Assembly (NCBI RefSeq): GCF_012974865.1
Contig: NZ_CP043633.1
Location: 1,364,001 to 1,428,000, forward strand
Direction of reading: 5' to 3'
Origin: Nonlabens sp. Ci31
GTDB lineage: Bacteria > Bacteroidota > Bacteroidia > Flavobacteriales > Flavobacteriaceae
Length of the DNA stretch: 64,000 bases
Shown here piece by piece: positions 8,795 to 18,235 of the stretch. The position numbers were made by a program, and so were the translations under genes. Below the pieces are notes generated by a model. The model saw nothing but the letters and a program-made list of their open reading frames with translations, searched no databases and was not told where the DNA came from. The number at the start of each line of letters is the position of its first letter. Position 1 is the stretch's first letter.

Positions 8795-9790
8795 ATGGAT
8801 CAGACCAAAAAAATTGCTGTAATTGGCGGTGGTAGTTGGGCAACGGCCATAGTAAAAATGCTTTGCGAAAACCTCGATACCGTCTATTGGTATATGCGTA
8901 GCGATTACGCTATTGAACACATCAAACGCAACGATCACAATCCTAGTTATTTGAGCTCTGTAGAGTTCAATCCAGAGCAATTATGCCTTTCAAGCGATAT
9001 TAATGAAATAGTAAGCCAAGCAGATCTTTGTATATTTGCAGTACCTAGTGCTTTCTTTTCTAAAGAATTGGAAAAGCTTACGGTTTCTTTAAAGGATAAA
9101 ATAATATTCAGCGCCATAAAAGGTATCGTTCCAGAAACGGGTCTTATAGTAGGAGAGCATTTCCATGAGCATTATGATATTGAATTTGAAAATATAGGTG
9201 TTCTTACTGGACCCTGTCATGCAGAAGAGGTAGCCTTGGAAAGACTTTCTTATCTAACTATCGCCTGTGCAGATGAAGAAAAAGCAAAGTTTCTTGCAGA
9301 GCGTTTAGAAAGCGATTATATCAATTGTAAAATCAGCGATGATATCATAGGTACAGAATATGCTGCGATGTTGAAGAATATCTATGCCATTGCTGCTGGA
9401 ATAGCTCATGGTTTAGGCTATGGTGATAATTTCCAGAGTGTATTGATGAGTAATGCCATACGTGAAATGAAGCGTTTTATCAAGAAAGTACATAAAATGA
9501 AACGCAATATTAATGACAGCGCTTATTTGGGCGACTTGCTGGTAACAGGATATTCTGGATTCTCGCGCAATCGATTGTTTGGTAATATGATGGGCAAAGG
9601 ATATACCGTAAGAAGTGCACAAATGGAAATGAATATGGTCGCCGAAGGTTATTACGCTACTAAAAGTGCTTTTAAAATCAATGAAGAAAAAGGAGCTAAA
9701 ACTCCTATTCTAGATGCTGTTTACAGCATTTTATACGATAATAAAAACCCTAAAAAGGTATTTAATAAACTGGCTGATAAGCTGGATTAA
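8795..9790 (+). CDS. gpsA: NAD(P)-dependent glycerol-3-phosphate dehydrogenase
   Basis: A 331-aa cytoplasmic enzyme reducing dihydroxyacetone phosphate to sn-glycerol 3-phosphate for phospholipid synthesis. ATG 8795 gives MDQTKKIAVIGGGSWATAI, with the Rossmann GGGSWA motif at the correct distance from the start. Other hallmarks are SAIKGI, LTGPCHAEEV, and the catalytic lysine region EYAAMLKNIYAIAAGI, followed by GDLLVTGYSGFSRNR and AEGYYATKS. Length is normal. The aldehyde dehydrogenase starts 16 bp downstream and may be co-transcribed. Confidence 0.95.
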   Translation: MDQTKKIAVIGGGSWATAIVKMLCENLDTVYWYMRSDYAIEHIKRNDHNPSYLSSVEFNPEQLCLSSDINEIVSQADLCIFAVPSAFFSKELEKLTVSLKDKIIFSAIKGIVPETGLIVGEHFHEHYDIEFENIGVLTGPCHAEEVALERLSYLTIACADEEKAKFLAERLESDYINCKISDDIIGTEYAAMLKNIYAIAAGIAHGLGYGDNFQSVLMSNAIREMKRFIKKVHKMKRNINDSAYLGDLLVTGYSGFSRNRLFGNMMGKGYTVRSAQMEMNMVAEGYYATKSAFKINEEKGAKTPILDAVYSILYDNKNPKKVFNKLADKLD

Positions 9791-9806
9791 AAATTAAAAC
9801 AATACA

Positions 9807-11360
9807 ATGTCAACACTTGCAAAAGATTTTGGGATGGACGTTGCTCTAGAGCAATTAGGCCTCAAAGAAACAAACCACGGAACATCAACTGGTAATCATC
9901 ACTTCGGTAATGGAGCTACTATAACTTCTTCTTCTCCGGTAGATGGAGCGGTTATAGGAAAGTTAACCACTACAAGTCCAGAAGACTATGAAAAAGTAGT
10001 CACTAGCGCACAGGCTGCCTATAAAGATTGGAGAATGAAACCAGCGCCTTTGCGTGGTGAAATTGTTCGTCAATTCGGTGATGAATTAAGAAGATTAAAA
10101 GAACCTCTAGGTAAACTGGTTTCTTATGAAATGGGTAAATCGTATCAAGAAGGTTTAGGAGAAGTTCAAGAAATGATCGATATCTGTGATTTTGCAGTTG
10201 GTCTTTCTCGTCAGTTGCACGGTTTAACCATGCACTCAGAACGTCCTGGACATAGAATGTATGAACAGTACCATCCATTAGGAATAGTAGGAATCATTAG
10301 TGCTTTTAATTTTCCAGTGGCTGTTTGGGCCTGGAATACAGCGCTTGCATGGGTTTGTGGTGATGTGTGTATCTGGAAGCCAAGTGAAAAAACACCTCTT
10401 TGTGGTGTGGCCTGTCAGAATATCATCGCAACAGTTCTTAAAAACAACAACCTGCCAGAAGGAATCTCTTCCCTAGTAAATGGAGATTATAAAGTAGGAG
10501 AAATGATGTCTACAGATAAGCGCGTGCCACTTATCAGTGCTACAGGTTCTATTCGTATGGGAAGAATTGTTGCCAGTAAAGTAGCAGAACGTCTTGGGAA
10601 GTCATTATTGGAATTAGGTGGTAACAATGCCATTATAGTAACTCCAGATGCCGATTTAAAAATGACTGTAATAGGTGCCGTTTTTGGAGCTGTAGGAACT
10701 GCTGGACAGCGTTGTACTTCTACACGTCGTCTAATTGTTCATGAATCTATGTATGATAAAGTAAGAGATGCCGTAGTTGCGGCTTATGGCCAGTTAAAAA
10801 TAGGTAACCCATTAGATGAGAACAACCACGTAGGTCCAGTAATCGATACAGATGCTGTTGCTAACTACAACCATGCTTTAGAGCAAGTTGTCATACAAGG
10901 CGGTAAAGTTCTTGTAGAAGGTGGTGTACTTTCTGGTGCTGGTTATGAAAGCGGTTGTTATGTAAGACCTGCGATTGCAGAAGCTACTAACGATATGCAA
11001 ATCGTACAACACGAGACTTTTGCTCCGGTATTGTATTTATTAAAATACTCTGGTACGGTAGAAAATGCTTTGGAACAACAAAACGGTGTAGCACAAGGAT
11101 TATCTAGTGCGATCATGACCAATAACCTAAGAGAAGCAGAACATTTCTTATCTCAAAGAGGATCTGATTGTGGTATTGCAAACGTCAACATAGGAACTAG
11201 TGGTGCTGAGATAGGTGGCGCCTTTGGTGGAGAAAAAGATACTGGTGGTGGACGTGAGTCTGGATCTGATGCTTGGAAAATCTACATGAGAAGACAGACC
11301 AACACGATCAATTACACTACTGAGTTGCCTCTTGCGCAGGGAATCAAATTTGATTTGTAA
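9807..11360 (+). CDS. Aldehyde dehydrogenase, antiquitin (ALDH7) type
   Basis: A 517-aa NAD-dependent aldehyde dehydrogenase. The motifs are IISAFNFPVAVWAWNTALA (substrate channel), WKPSEKTPL, ATGSIRMGR, the catalytic glutamate in LLELGGNNA and the catalytic cysteine in GTAGQRCTSTRR. The C-terminus (GGAFGGEKDTGGGRESGSDAWKIYMRR) is of the ALDH7 subfamily. ALDH7 enzymes oxidise alpha-aminoadipic semialdehyde, in equilibrium with piperideine-6-carboxylate, in lysine breakdown, so that is the likely substrate, though it is not proved by sequence. It is followed 27 bp later by a rho-independent terminator. Confidence 0.9.
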   Translation: MSTLAKDFGMDVALEQLGLKETNHGTSTGNHHFGNGATITSSSPVDGAVIGKLTTTSPEDYEKVVTSAQAAYKDWRMKPAPLRGEIVRQFGDELRRLKEPLGKLVSYEMGKSYQEGLGEVQEMIDICDFAVGLSRQLHGLTMHSERPGHRMYEQYHPLGIVGIISAFNFPVAVWAWNTALAWVCGDVCIWKPSEKTPLCGVACQNIIATVLKNNNLPEGISSLVNGDYKVGEMMSTDKRVPLISATGSIRMGRIVASKVAERLGKSLLELGGNNAIIVTPDADLKMTVIGAVFGAVGTAGQRCTSTRRLIVHESMYDKVRDAVVAAYGQLKIGNPLDENNHVGPVIDTDAVANYNHALEQVVIQGGKVLVEGGVLSGAGYESGCYVRPAIAEATNDMQIVQHETFAPVLYLLKYSGTVENALEQQNGVAQGLSSAIMTNNLREAEHFLSQRGSDCGIANVNIGTSGAEIGGAFGGEKDTGGGRESGSDAWKIYMRRQTNTINYTTELPLAQGIKFDL

Positions 11361-11387
11361 GAAGTAATTTCTTTATATGTTATCAAA

Positions 11388-11416
11388 AACCGCCTTAGAA
11401 ATAAGGTGGTTTTTTT
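11388..11416 (+). terminator. Rho-independent terminator after the aldehyde dehydrogenase
   Basis: Stem CCGCCTTA / TAAGGTGG with a short loop, followed by seven to eight T. The same stem recurs at 14124 and 19522 after toxin cassettes, marking it as part of the duplicated module. Confidence 0.85.
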
Positions 11417-11953
11417 GTGCTTTTATTTCAGCTTTTCAGATTCGACATGCCAACTATTTATGTTGGCATCGTCTGAATCCTATCGGGATGTATTTTATGT
11501 AAAATAGAATCTGAAACAAAATAAAGCTACACTTCGACAAGCTCATTGTGACTTTTATTTCAACCTTTTGGATGCTACATGCAAACATTCGCGCAAATAC
11601 CGCGGGGATTTCATCAAGAAGATGTTGATGAAATCCAGAAATACAATCCTAGATGCAGACTTAGGTACGCATCTAGGATATGAATATATCAATCCTCCAA
11701 AATTAACTCCAGTACCTGATGGTCACCATTGTTAAGCTTCGACCATCTACGAGAATAAGAGTAGGATGTGATGTAGCCTTAGATGATCCAAATACTACAA
11801 GGATAAATAAGGCAGTAAAATTAGTCGACATTCATGAATATAGACCAGTACATAGATTTATATGACGGATTATCAGATATAAAAATATAATTTTATTGAA
11901 GTTAATCACTAATATACAACAAGATAAATGTTAAAAGCCTTAATTATAATAAG

Positions 11954-12817
11954 ATGCGCAATAACCTAAAATGGATTTTTTCTGTTTTAATAACCGTCAT
12001 AACAATGCTAATTTTTTTTACCAGTTGTGAGAGGGAACAATTAGAAGAAGCTAGTTCTGAAATTAACTTTCCTAAACTTGAAGGCAGAACGACAACTGTA
12101 AAGGAATTGCTACGACAACCTGCATTAAGGGATAAAATCCTGTCATTATCGTCTAATAGTCAAAACAAATCTACCAATAGTTCAGCCATACAAATTGACA
12201 CTAGTTTTGTAAAAATTATCGAAACAAACCAGTATGATTCTTATACCTTTCAAGTAGTACAAGATAGTATAGAGAAGCAATTTGTATTGAGAAATTATAT
12301 ACTCACCGTAGTTAATGATTCCACTTACGTCCAGCATTTAGTTGACTATACAGTTCTATCAGGACATGCTTACGATATGGATCATATTAGTTTAACTCAA
12401 GTCTTTGGGGATGACTTATTGCCTAGTTTCATGAAGTGCTCTTCGACCATTACAATTCCATACACTAGTTGTTATATGGTTCATTGCAATAGACCTGGTC
12501 AACATACAGACCCTGAAGATCTTGATTGTTCTGCAGAAATTAGAGCTTATGAAATGTGTGTTACTCGATGGCTTTTTTTAGAAGCTGGAGATAGTGCCTG
12601 TAGTGGTGGAGATTCAGACGGAGTAATTGATGATTCTGCAACGCGTAATTCATCTGGTGGCAGTTTATCTGATGACCTTGTGATTCCAGTAGAACCCAAT
12701 GATGGAAGAGAAGTCAGACCATTAGTAACAGTTTCTGATACTACCCAAGCATTTTTTAATACTTTAAATAACCCTACAGAAATAGCTCTCTATAATTTTA
12801 TTCAAAATTTTCATTAG
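11954..12817 (+). CDS. Lipoprotein head 1 of polymorphic-toxin-like protein, ended by TAG at the junction
   Basis: A 287-aa product. A lipoprotein signal peptide with lipobox FTSC (lipid-modified Cys25) is followed by an alpha/beta region (residues about 30-160), a cysteine-rich patch (about 160-205), the flexible segment GDSACSGGDSDG, and a linker (IPVEPNDGREVRP) ending ALYNFIQNFH. The TAG at 12815-12817 stops it, but the frame stays open for 301 more codons (next feature). In the fourth cassette the equivalent codon is CAG. The head resembles the N-terminal half of the protein at 19711 (TSFVKIIETNQYDSY versus TYASQIISGDYESYN). By analogy with CdiA, Rhs and MafB, it would be the delivery part; no T9SS sorting tail is visible. 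The toxin role is inference. Confidence 0.7.
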   Translation: MRNNLKWIFSVLITVITMLIFFTSCEREQLEEASSEINFPKLEGRTTTVKELLRQPALRDKILSLSSNSQNKSTNSSAIQIDTSFVKIIETNQYDSYTFQVVQDSIEKQFVLRNYILTVVNDSTYVQHLVDYTVLSGHAYDMDHISLTQVFGDDLLPSFMKCSSTITIPYTSCYMVHCNRPGQHTDPEDLDCSAEIRAYEMCVTRWLFLEAGDSACSGGDSDGVIDDSATRNSSGGSLSDDLVIPVEPNDGREVRPLVTVSDTTQAFFNTLNNPTEIALYNFIQNFH

Positions 12818-13723
12818 AATGAGTTGAGAAACAACATTAATAATTTTATAAGGTCAGAATATAATTCCCAAGAGGCACTGGCGTATGTTAGACAGGTTAT
12901 TGGACGAGCTACATCAGAGAATGAAAATGATATTAATGTAATCGCAACTGCTCTTGCAATTGATAGATTGGATGACCCCATATTTGGCGATGCAATAGAA
13001 TTTTATTTGATATCCAGATATAAAGGATATCTATTAGTTGAAACTTCTTCTTATTCAATGAGTGGAAATTCTGTTACAGTTCAAGACTATACATTATTAC
13101 CTCATTATGATAGCGACAACAATTTATCATTCTACACCGCAGCGAGATATAACTCTAACGGATCACTTTTAAATGATATTGAGTACTTAGTAAAAGCAGA
13201 TGCTCTTGATGATTTTCGAGAAAAAATTGAAACTTATAGAGCTGCAGCAAATATATTTTATATCAGAGGTATTCCTTCTGAAGGAGATATCGCCATGGCA
13301 TCAGGGGATTTTATTAATGGATTAAGTAATTTATGGGCGCAAGCTTTAACAGACCCCACTTATTACATATATGCTGCACATGTGTTCGTGGGTATTTCAA
13401 CAAATGTAAGGTCAGTACACTCGGCTACTCCTTTAGCAAACAACACGAATAAAATAAGATTTACTTCAATTTCGGGATCTAGAGCGACTGTAAACATTCA
13501 AATTCAAAATAGAACAATGGCAGATTTCAAAAACTTGATCAGTAATAAGCTAAATAAACCATGGGTAGATAGGTTAAACTCCAACAATCAACCACTTCAA
13601 ATAATTATAGATGGAAATTATAAATATGTAGCTAGAGACTTTGCTACAAGTGCTGGCTTAGATAAAACGATTAGTTATTTTAGAAATGGAGTAGAAATTG
13701 GTAAATTTAGATTTAATAATTAA
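12818..13723 (+). CDS. Toxin-like C-terminal tail 1, in frame after TAG
   Basis: It directly continues the head frame after TAG 12815. A possible restart is TTG 12824, giving 299 aa. The first 20 residues (NELRNNINNFIRSEYNSQEA) are shared with cassettes 3 and 4. The rest is unique here: a helical part, a beta-rich middle (about 60-125), an alanine-rich hydrophobic stretch (about 165-195), and a basic C-terminal domain of about 90 residues ending GVEIGKFRFNN. I do not recognise the terminal domain. A small gene follows 5 bp later, as expected for a toxin-immunity pair. It may be expressed only if TAG is read through, suppressed, or by reinitiation. Confidence 0.6.
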   Translation, partial: NELRNNINNFIRSEYNSQEALAYVRQVIGRATSENENDINVIATALAIDRLDDPIFGDAIEFYLISRYKGYLLVETSSYSMSGNSVTVQDYTLLPHYDSDNNLSFYTAARYNSNGSLLNDIEYLVKADALDDFREKIETYRAAANIFYIRGIPSEGDIAMASGDFINGLSNLWAQALTDPTYYIYAAHVFVGISTNVRSVHSATPLANNTNKIRFTSISGSRATVNIQIQNRTMADFKNLISNKLNKPWVDRLNSNNQPLQIIIDGNYKYVARDFATSAGLDKTISYFRNGVEIGKFRFNN

Positions 13724-13728
13724 AGTAA

Positions 13729-14100
13729 ATGATGAATATTACAGGGCTATCAAAAGTCATCTTTTTGTCTACATATCAAAAGCATACAGATTGTTTAGGT
13801 GATGTGATTAATTTCTTAGAGAAATTTGCTCCAGATTTATATAACAATGATGAAGAGTTGTTGGAAATTTTAGTATTTATCGTAAGAATTATGTACAGAT
13901 CTGAAAATGTTAGCTTTTTAGATGAGGATATTGACGGAAAACCTTTGAAATCAGAAGAGGAATGGATTAGAATGTTGAGGAGTCATTGGAAAAATGGAGA
14001 CCAAATAGATAAGGAAAATGCTATATTTTTTATCATTAAAAAACCTCGAGAATTTGATCCTGAGAAGTTTGATAAAGGAATTTTTATTTTTACAGATTAA
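13729..14100 (+). CDS. Putative immunity protein 1
   Basis: A 123-aa acidic cytoplasmic protein with no signal peptide and no recognised family. It is placed 5 bp after tail 1 and directly before the terminator at 14122, which closes the cassette. Size, acidity (many D and E; FDPEKFDKGIFIFTD end) and position fit an immunity protein that binds the adjacent tail; this is inference from context. It is not similar to the immunity proteins of cassettes 2 and 3, in line with its different tail. Confidence 0.55.
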   Translation: MMNITGLSKVIFLSTYQKHTDCLGDVINFLEKFAPDLYNNDEELLEILVFIVRIMYRSENVSFLDEDIDGKPLKSEEEWIRMLRSHWKNGDQIDKENAIFFIIKKPREFDPEKFDKGIFIFTD

Positions 14101-14121
14101 TGATTTTTATACTATTCTCAA

Positions 14122-14150
14122 AACCGCCTTAGAAATAAGGTGGTTTTTTT
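14122..14150 (+). terminator. Terminator after immunity gene 1
   Basis: Same stem as at 11390 (CCGCCTTA / TAAGGTGG) followed by a T run; ends cassette 1. Confidence 0.85.
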
Positions 14151-14688
14151 GTGCTTTTATTTCAGCTTTTCAGATTCGACATGCCAACTATTTATGTTGG
14201 CATCGTCTGAATCCTATCGGGATTTATTTTATGTAAAATAGAATCTGAAACAAAATAAAGCTACACTTCGACAAGCTCATTGTGACTTTTATTTCAACCT
14301 TTTGGATGCTACATGCAAACATTCGCGCAAATACCGCGGGGATTTCATCAAGAAGATGTTGATGAAATCCAGAAATACAATCCTAGATGCAGACTTAGGT
14401 ACGCATCTAGGATATGAATATATCAATCCTCTTATAATTAACTCCAGTACCTGATGGTCACCATTGTTAAGCTTCGACCATCTACGAGAATAAGAGTAGG
14501 ATGTGATGTAGCCTTAGTTGATCCAAATACTACAAGGATAAATAAGGCAGTAAAATTAGTCGACATTCATGAATATAGACCAGTACATAGATTTATATGA
14601 CGGATTATCAGATATAAAAATATAATTTTATTGAAGTTAATCACTAATATACAACAAGATAAATGTTAAAAGCCTTAATTATAATAAG

Positions 14689-15552
14689 ATGCGCAATAAC
14701 CTAAAATGGATTTTTTCTGTTTTAATAACCGTCATAACAACGCTAATTTTTTTTACGAGTTGTGAGAGGGAACAATTAGAAGAAGCTAGTTCTGAAATTA
14801 ACTTTCCTAAACTTGAAGGCAGAACGACAACTGTAAAGGAATTGCTACGACAACCTGCATTAAGGGATAAAATCCTGTCATTATCGTCTAATAGTCAAAA
14901 CAAATCTACCAATAGTTCAGCCATACAAATTGACACTAGTTTTGTAAAAATTATCGAAACAAACCAGTATGATTCTTATACCTTTCAAGTAGTACAAGAT
15001 AGTATAGAGAAGCAATTTGTATTGAGAAATTATATACTCACCGTAGTTAATGATTCCACTTACGTCCAGCATTTAGTTGACTATACAGTTCTATCAGGAC
15101 ATGCTTACGATATGGATCATATTAGTTTAACTCAAGTCTTTGGGGATGACTTATTGCCTAGTTTCATGAAGTGCTCTTCGACCATTACAATTCCATACAC
15201 TAGTTGTTATATGGTTCATTGCAATAGACCTGGTCAACATACAGACCCTGAAGATCTTGATTGTTCTGCAGAAATTAGAGCTTATGAAATGTGTGTTACT
15301 CGATGGCTTTTTTTAGAAGCTGGAGATAGTGCCTGTAGTGGTGGAGATTCAGACGGAGTAATTGATGATTCTGCAACGCGTAATTCATCTGGTGGCAGTT
15401 TATCTGATGACCTTGTGATTCCAGTAGAACCCAATGATGGAAGAGAAGTCAGACCATTAGTAACAGTTTCTGATACTACCCAAGCATTTTTTAATACTTT
15501 AAATAACCCTACAGACATAGCTCTCTATAATTTTATTCAAAATTTTCATTAG
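14689..15552 (+). CDS. Lipoprotein head 2, near-identical to head 1
   Basis: A 287-aa protein differing from head 1 at only two residues that I can find (Met18 to Thr in the signal peptide; Glu to Asp near residue 276). It has the same lipobox, cysteine-rich patch and linker, and is stopped by the same TAG (15550-15552). The frame then continues into tail 2. That two head genes are almost identical while the tails differ is the classic sign of tail exchange by recombination in the shared part. Confidence 0.7.
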   Translation: MRNNLKWIFSVLITVITTLIFFTSCEREQLEEASSEINFPKLEGRTTTVKELLRQPALRDKILSLSSNSQNKSTNSSAIQIDTSFVKIIETNQYDSYTFQVVQDSIEKQFVLRNYILTVVNDSTYVQHLVDYTVLSGHAYDMDHISLTQVFGDDLLPSFMKCSSTITIPYTSCYMVHCNRPGQHTDPEDLDCSAEIRAYEMCVTRWLFLEAGDSACSGGDSDGVIDDSATRNSSGGSLSDDLVIPVEPNDGREVRPLVTVSDTTQAFFNTLNNPTDIALYNFIQNFH

Positions 15553-16329
15553 AATGAGTTAAGAAGAGAAATAAATGATTATTTGAGGTCAGGGCTTAAC
15601 TCGCAAGAGGCTCAAGATTTTGTAAAATGGTTAATAGATTTTGCCATTATAAAAGAAGATCCGACTCCTTGCGGATGGAACAGTAACCACGATTGTCTGG
15701 TGTCAATAAATAGAATGGCACAAGGGTTAAGAAGGTTTCATGGAGCACAAGGGGCAGAAGTTGCGGCCTATTTTGAAAGTGTACTATCAGATATTAATAC
15801 AAGCCCCTCAGAATATACGGTTAATGATATACAGGAAATTTATAATGTTGCTTTAAATATTACTAAGCAGTATAACAGCAGAATGATACATTCAATAGTA
15901 GTAGGGTTTGTAGACGGAGTAACCCCTATAATTGAAATAGCATTATTTGAGGTTGGTGGTACCATAGCAGTTAGGCTTCTTCAAAGAATACCTCTTTCTT
16001 GGGTTCTTAGAGGTGACCGGTTAAATAATTTAGTCAGGAAAGTGGGCTTGATGGGTGAAGTTGGTGCTCAAAATTCTATTAGAATAGTTAAGACTAATGC
16101 ACCCGTAGCTAATTCAAGAGGTATTTTCAATACCTTGACTAAAAATAAAATAGGTAATTTTGTAACCGGTTCAAACGGTTCTATAAGTGCAAATATGGGG
16201 AGTGGTAATTTTATTATTTATAGACCTGTAACAGCATCTACCTCTAATTTTCCAGCAACAATTTCTTTAGACTTCAGGGCTGGAGGCATATGGACTCAAG
16301 TCAGAAATGTAAAATTTATAACACCGTGA
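15553..16329 (+). CDS. Toxin-like tail 2, possible BECR-fold RNase
   Basis: 258 codons in frame after TAG 15550, beginning NELRREINDYLRSGLNSQEAQ. No ATG lies near its start. The first part (DFVKWLIDF, a cysteine pair in CGWNSNHDC, LRRFHG) and a hydrophobic helical middle (about 110-150) lead to a C-terminal domain of about 90 residues ending in RPVTASTSNFPATISLDF...RNVKFITP. This C-terminal pattern (R, S/T, P, then short beta strands) recalls barnase/EndoU/colicin/RelE-like (BECR) RNase toxins, but that is a tentative reading. Tail 3 is a clear paralogue. The stop overlaps the immunity start as GTGA. Confidence 0.55.
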   Translation, partial: NELRREINDYLRSGLNSQEAQDFVKWLIDFAIIKEDPTPCGWNSNHDCLVSINRMAQGLRRFHGAQGAEVAAYFESVLSDINTSPSEYTVNDIQEIYNVALNITKQYNSRMIHSIVVGFVDGVTPIIEIALFEVGGTIAVRLLQRIPLSWVLRGDRLNNLVRKVGLMGEVGAQNSIRIVKTNAPVANSRGIFNTLTKNKIGNFVTGSNGSISANMGSGNFIIYRPVTASTSNFPATISLDFRAGGIWTQVRNVKFITP

Positions 16330-16775
16330 TAATTAAAAAAGATCTATTTAAAGAAGATAAAATTGGGTTATTTGCACCTGATGGAGTTGAATTTATATAC
16401 AATGTTCTAGAAAATTTGGGTTATTATAAGGACTTTAGTAAGAATTTTACTACAGAAGAAGCTAGGAGCCATGGATTGCAATCAATTGAGATTCTATGCA
16501 ATCTAGAACTAATTGAAATATTTAGCTGGGGGATTCATATTCCCAAAATTTCTAAAAGAGATTTTTCTAAAAGAGAATTAATTGAATATTTGAGAGAAGT
16601 TTGGTTTGTTGGTGCTAGTACACAAGATTTTTACAGCATGCCTATGATTAAATATAAAGATTGGTATTTAAAAGCACTAGAAGAAAAAGGCTTAACTCAT
16701 ACAACTCATTGGAAAACCTTTGTAAAAGAACAAATAGGTGATCTAGAGCAATGGATAGAAGAAGTTAGGCCTTGA
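16326..16775 (+). CDS. Putative immunity protein 2
   Basis: 149 aa if it starts at GTG 16326. That start overlaps the tail 2 stop by 4 bases and matches the N-terminus of immunity 3 (VIIKKDLF versus MIKKSNLF). A frame-open ATG at 16290 lies inside tail 2 and is less likely. Helical, acidic and cytoplasmic, with no family I can name. It is paralogous to immunity 3 (PDG(V/I)EFI, ILC(N/D)(L/M)ELIE, EEKGLTHTTHWKTF). The last roughly 32 codons are identical at DNA level to immunity 3, which makes this 3' end a recombination site (next cassette). Confidence 0.6.
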   Translation: MIIKKDLFKEDKIGLFAPDGVEFIYNVLENLGYYKDFSKNFTTEEARSHGLQSIEILCNLELIEIFSWGIHIPKISKRDFSKRELIEYLREVWFVGASTQDFYSMPMIKYKDWYLKALEEKGLTHTTHWKTFVKEQIGDLEQWIEEVRP

Positions 16776-17786
16776 GCTCAACTAGAAGCTGGAGACAGTG
16801 CCTGTAGTGGAGGAGATTCAGACGGAGTAATTGATGATTCTGCAACGCGTAATTCATCTGGTGGCAGTTTATCTGATGACCTTGCGATTCCAGTAGAACC
16901 CAATGATGGAAGAGAAGTCAGACCATTAGTAACAGTTTCTGATACTACCCAAGCATTTTTTAATACTTTAAATAACCCTACAGACATAGCTCTCTATAAT
17001 TTTATTCAAAATTTTCATTAGAATGAGTTGAGAAACAACATTAATAATTTTATAAGGTCAGAATATAATTCCCAAGAGGCTCAAGATTTTGTAAAATGGT
17101 TAATAGATTTTGAAATTCTTAATGAAGAAGGAATACCTTGTGGATTGGATCACGACTGCCTTGCATCAATCAATACTATGGCTGCAGGGTTGAGAAGATT
17201 TCATGGACCTGAAGGAGATGTTACTGCATCATATTTTGAAGATGTAGTTACAGATATAGAAAATTCATTCGATTACACTAATGGTGATATACAAGATATA
17301 TATGATACTTTTAAATCCATAACTCGACAGTACAATGCTCAAATGACGGCGGCTATTGTTGGAGCTTATGTTGATGTAGCAGAGATATTACTTGAAATTG
17401 CACTTTTTGAAGTAGGTGCGCCAGCTGCTATAAAATTACTGCAAAAGATTCCAATAAGCTGGGTTTTGAGGGGAACGCGTTTAAATAATACAGTTAGTAA
17501 AGTTGGATTATGGGGAACTAGAAGTGGTGGAAACAATTCGATTAGAATATTTAAAACCAATGCTCCAGTATCAAAAGCTAGTGAAACATTTACCGCACTT
17601 ACTAAAGATAAAATAGGTAATTTGGTAATTCAATCCAATGGCTCAAGAATAGCAAATATGGGCAATGGAAATTTTATTACATTCAGACCAGTAACCGCTT
17701 CAGGATCCAATTTCCCTGCAACCCTTCAATTAAATTTTCCGAGTATCTATAATAATCCAAGGATAATCAAGTTCACTAGCTTATGA
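16776..17786 (+). CDS. Orphan cassette 3: head fragment, TAG, toxin-like tail 3
   Basis: A headless tail. Immediately after immunity 2 the sequence jumps into the last third of the head (LEAGDSACSGGDSDG onward, about 78 codons), reaches the same in-frame TAG at 17019-17021, then continues with NELRNNINNFIRSEYNSQEAQ and tail 3 (possible TTG start at 17028). Tail 3 is a paralogue of tail 2 (VKWLIDF, LRRFHG, FRPVTASGSNFPATLQLNF). There is no signal peptide and no obvious start, so this looks like a silent donor cassette, as known for orphan CdiA-CT and Rhs tips. The stop overlaps immunity 3 (ATGA). Confidence 0.6.
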
Positions 17787-18235
17787 TAAAAAAGTCAAAT
17801 TTATTTAATGAAGAAAATTTAAATATTTTCACTCCAGATGGAATAGAATTTATTCATTTTATCTTGGCTAATATTGGATACTATCAAGTTTTAAATGATA
17901 AATCACATCTTACAGCCCAAGCTCGTGCAGATGGACTGAAAGTTGTTGAGATATTATGCGATATGGAGTTAATAGAAGTATTTCACTGGGGTCAAGAAAC
18001 ACCAAACATTTCTAAAACAAACTTTGAAAAAACCGAATTAATTGCTTTTCTAAGAAAAGTTTGGAAAATAGGAACAGAAACCCATGAGTTCGATGGACTT
18101 CCTATGTTTATATATAAAAAATGGTATCTAGATGCACTAGAAGAAAAAGGCTTAACTCATACAACTCATTGGAAAACCTTTGTAAAAGAACAAATAGGTG
18201 ATCTAGAGCAATGGATAGAAGAAGTTAGGCCTTGA
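17783..18235 (+). CDS. Putative immunity protein 3
   Basis: 150 aa; ATG overlaps the tail 3 stop (ATGA). It is a paralogue of immunity 2, sharing an identical C-terminus (LEEKGLTHTTHWKTFVKEQ then IGDLEQWIEEVRP). The DNA identity with immunity 2 starts near 18134 and runs on through the following head fragment, so the unit duplicated between cassettes 2/3 and 3/4 has a period of 1460 bp. Its presence next to a headless tail fits a retained immunity function. Confidence 0.6.
   Translation: MIKKSNLFNEENLNIFTPDGIEFIHFILANIGYYQVLNDKSHLTAQARADGLKVVEILCDMELIEVFHWGQETPNISKTNFEKTELIAFLRKVWKIGTETHEFDGLPMFIYKKWYLDALEEKGLTHTTHWKTFVKEQIGDLEQWIEEVRP

Larger units (their letters stand above)
11385..12829 (+). 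repeat. Long direct repeat, copy A (leader plus lipoprotein head)
   Basis: About 1.44 kb that recurs almost unchanged at 14119-15563; the offset is 2734 bp at the terminator and 2735 bp at the head gene. It contains the terminator and a leader of about 540 bp with several hairpins: GATGCCAAC-type at about 11440-11475; GGATTTCATCAA / TTGATGAAATCC at about 11609-11637; CTAGATGC / GCATCTAG at about 11648-11675. It also has the CACTTCGACAAGCTCA repeat and a 48-codon open frame (11719-11865, copy at 14454-14600) that looks like a gene remnant. The head gene follows. Identity stops just after the in-frame TAG. The near-identity implies a recent duplication or ongoing gene conversion. Confidence 0.9.
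14119..15563 (+). repeat. Long direct repeat, copy B
   Basis: Second copy of the 1.44-kb module (see 11385-12829). It starts with the terminator (14122-14150), which here ends cassette 1, and repeats the hairpin-rich leader and the head gene. Only scattered single-base differences are visible. After the TAG the sequences diverge at once, so the variable tails begin exactly at the repeat edge. Confidence 0.9.

Noticed and set aside
14018..14236. Open frame across immunity gene 1 end and the terminator
   Set aside because: It runs through a terminator and hairpins, and is a shadow of the repeat.
15282..15518. Minus-strand frames repeated at 15282, 16778 and 18238
   Set aside because: They are antisense shadows of the repeated head linker; the repetition comes from the DNA repeat, not from a conserved protein.
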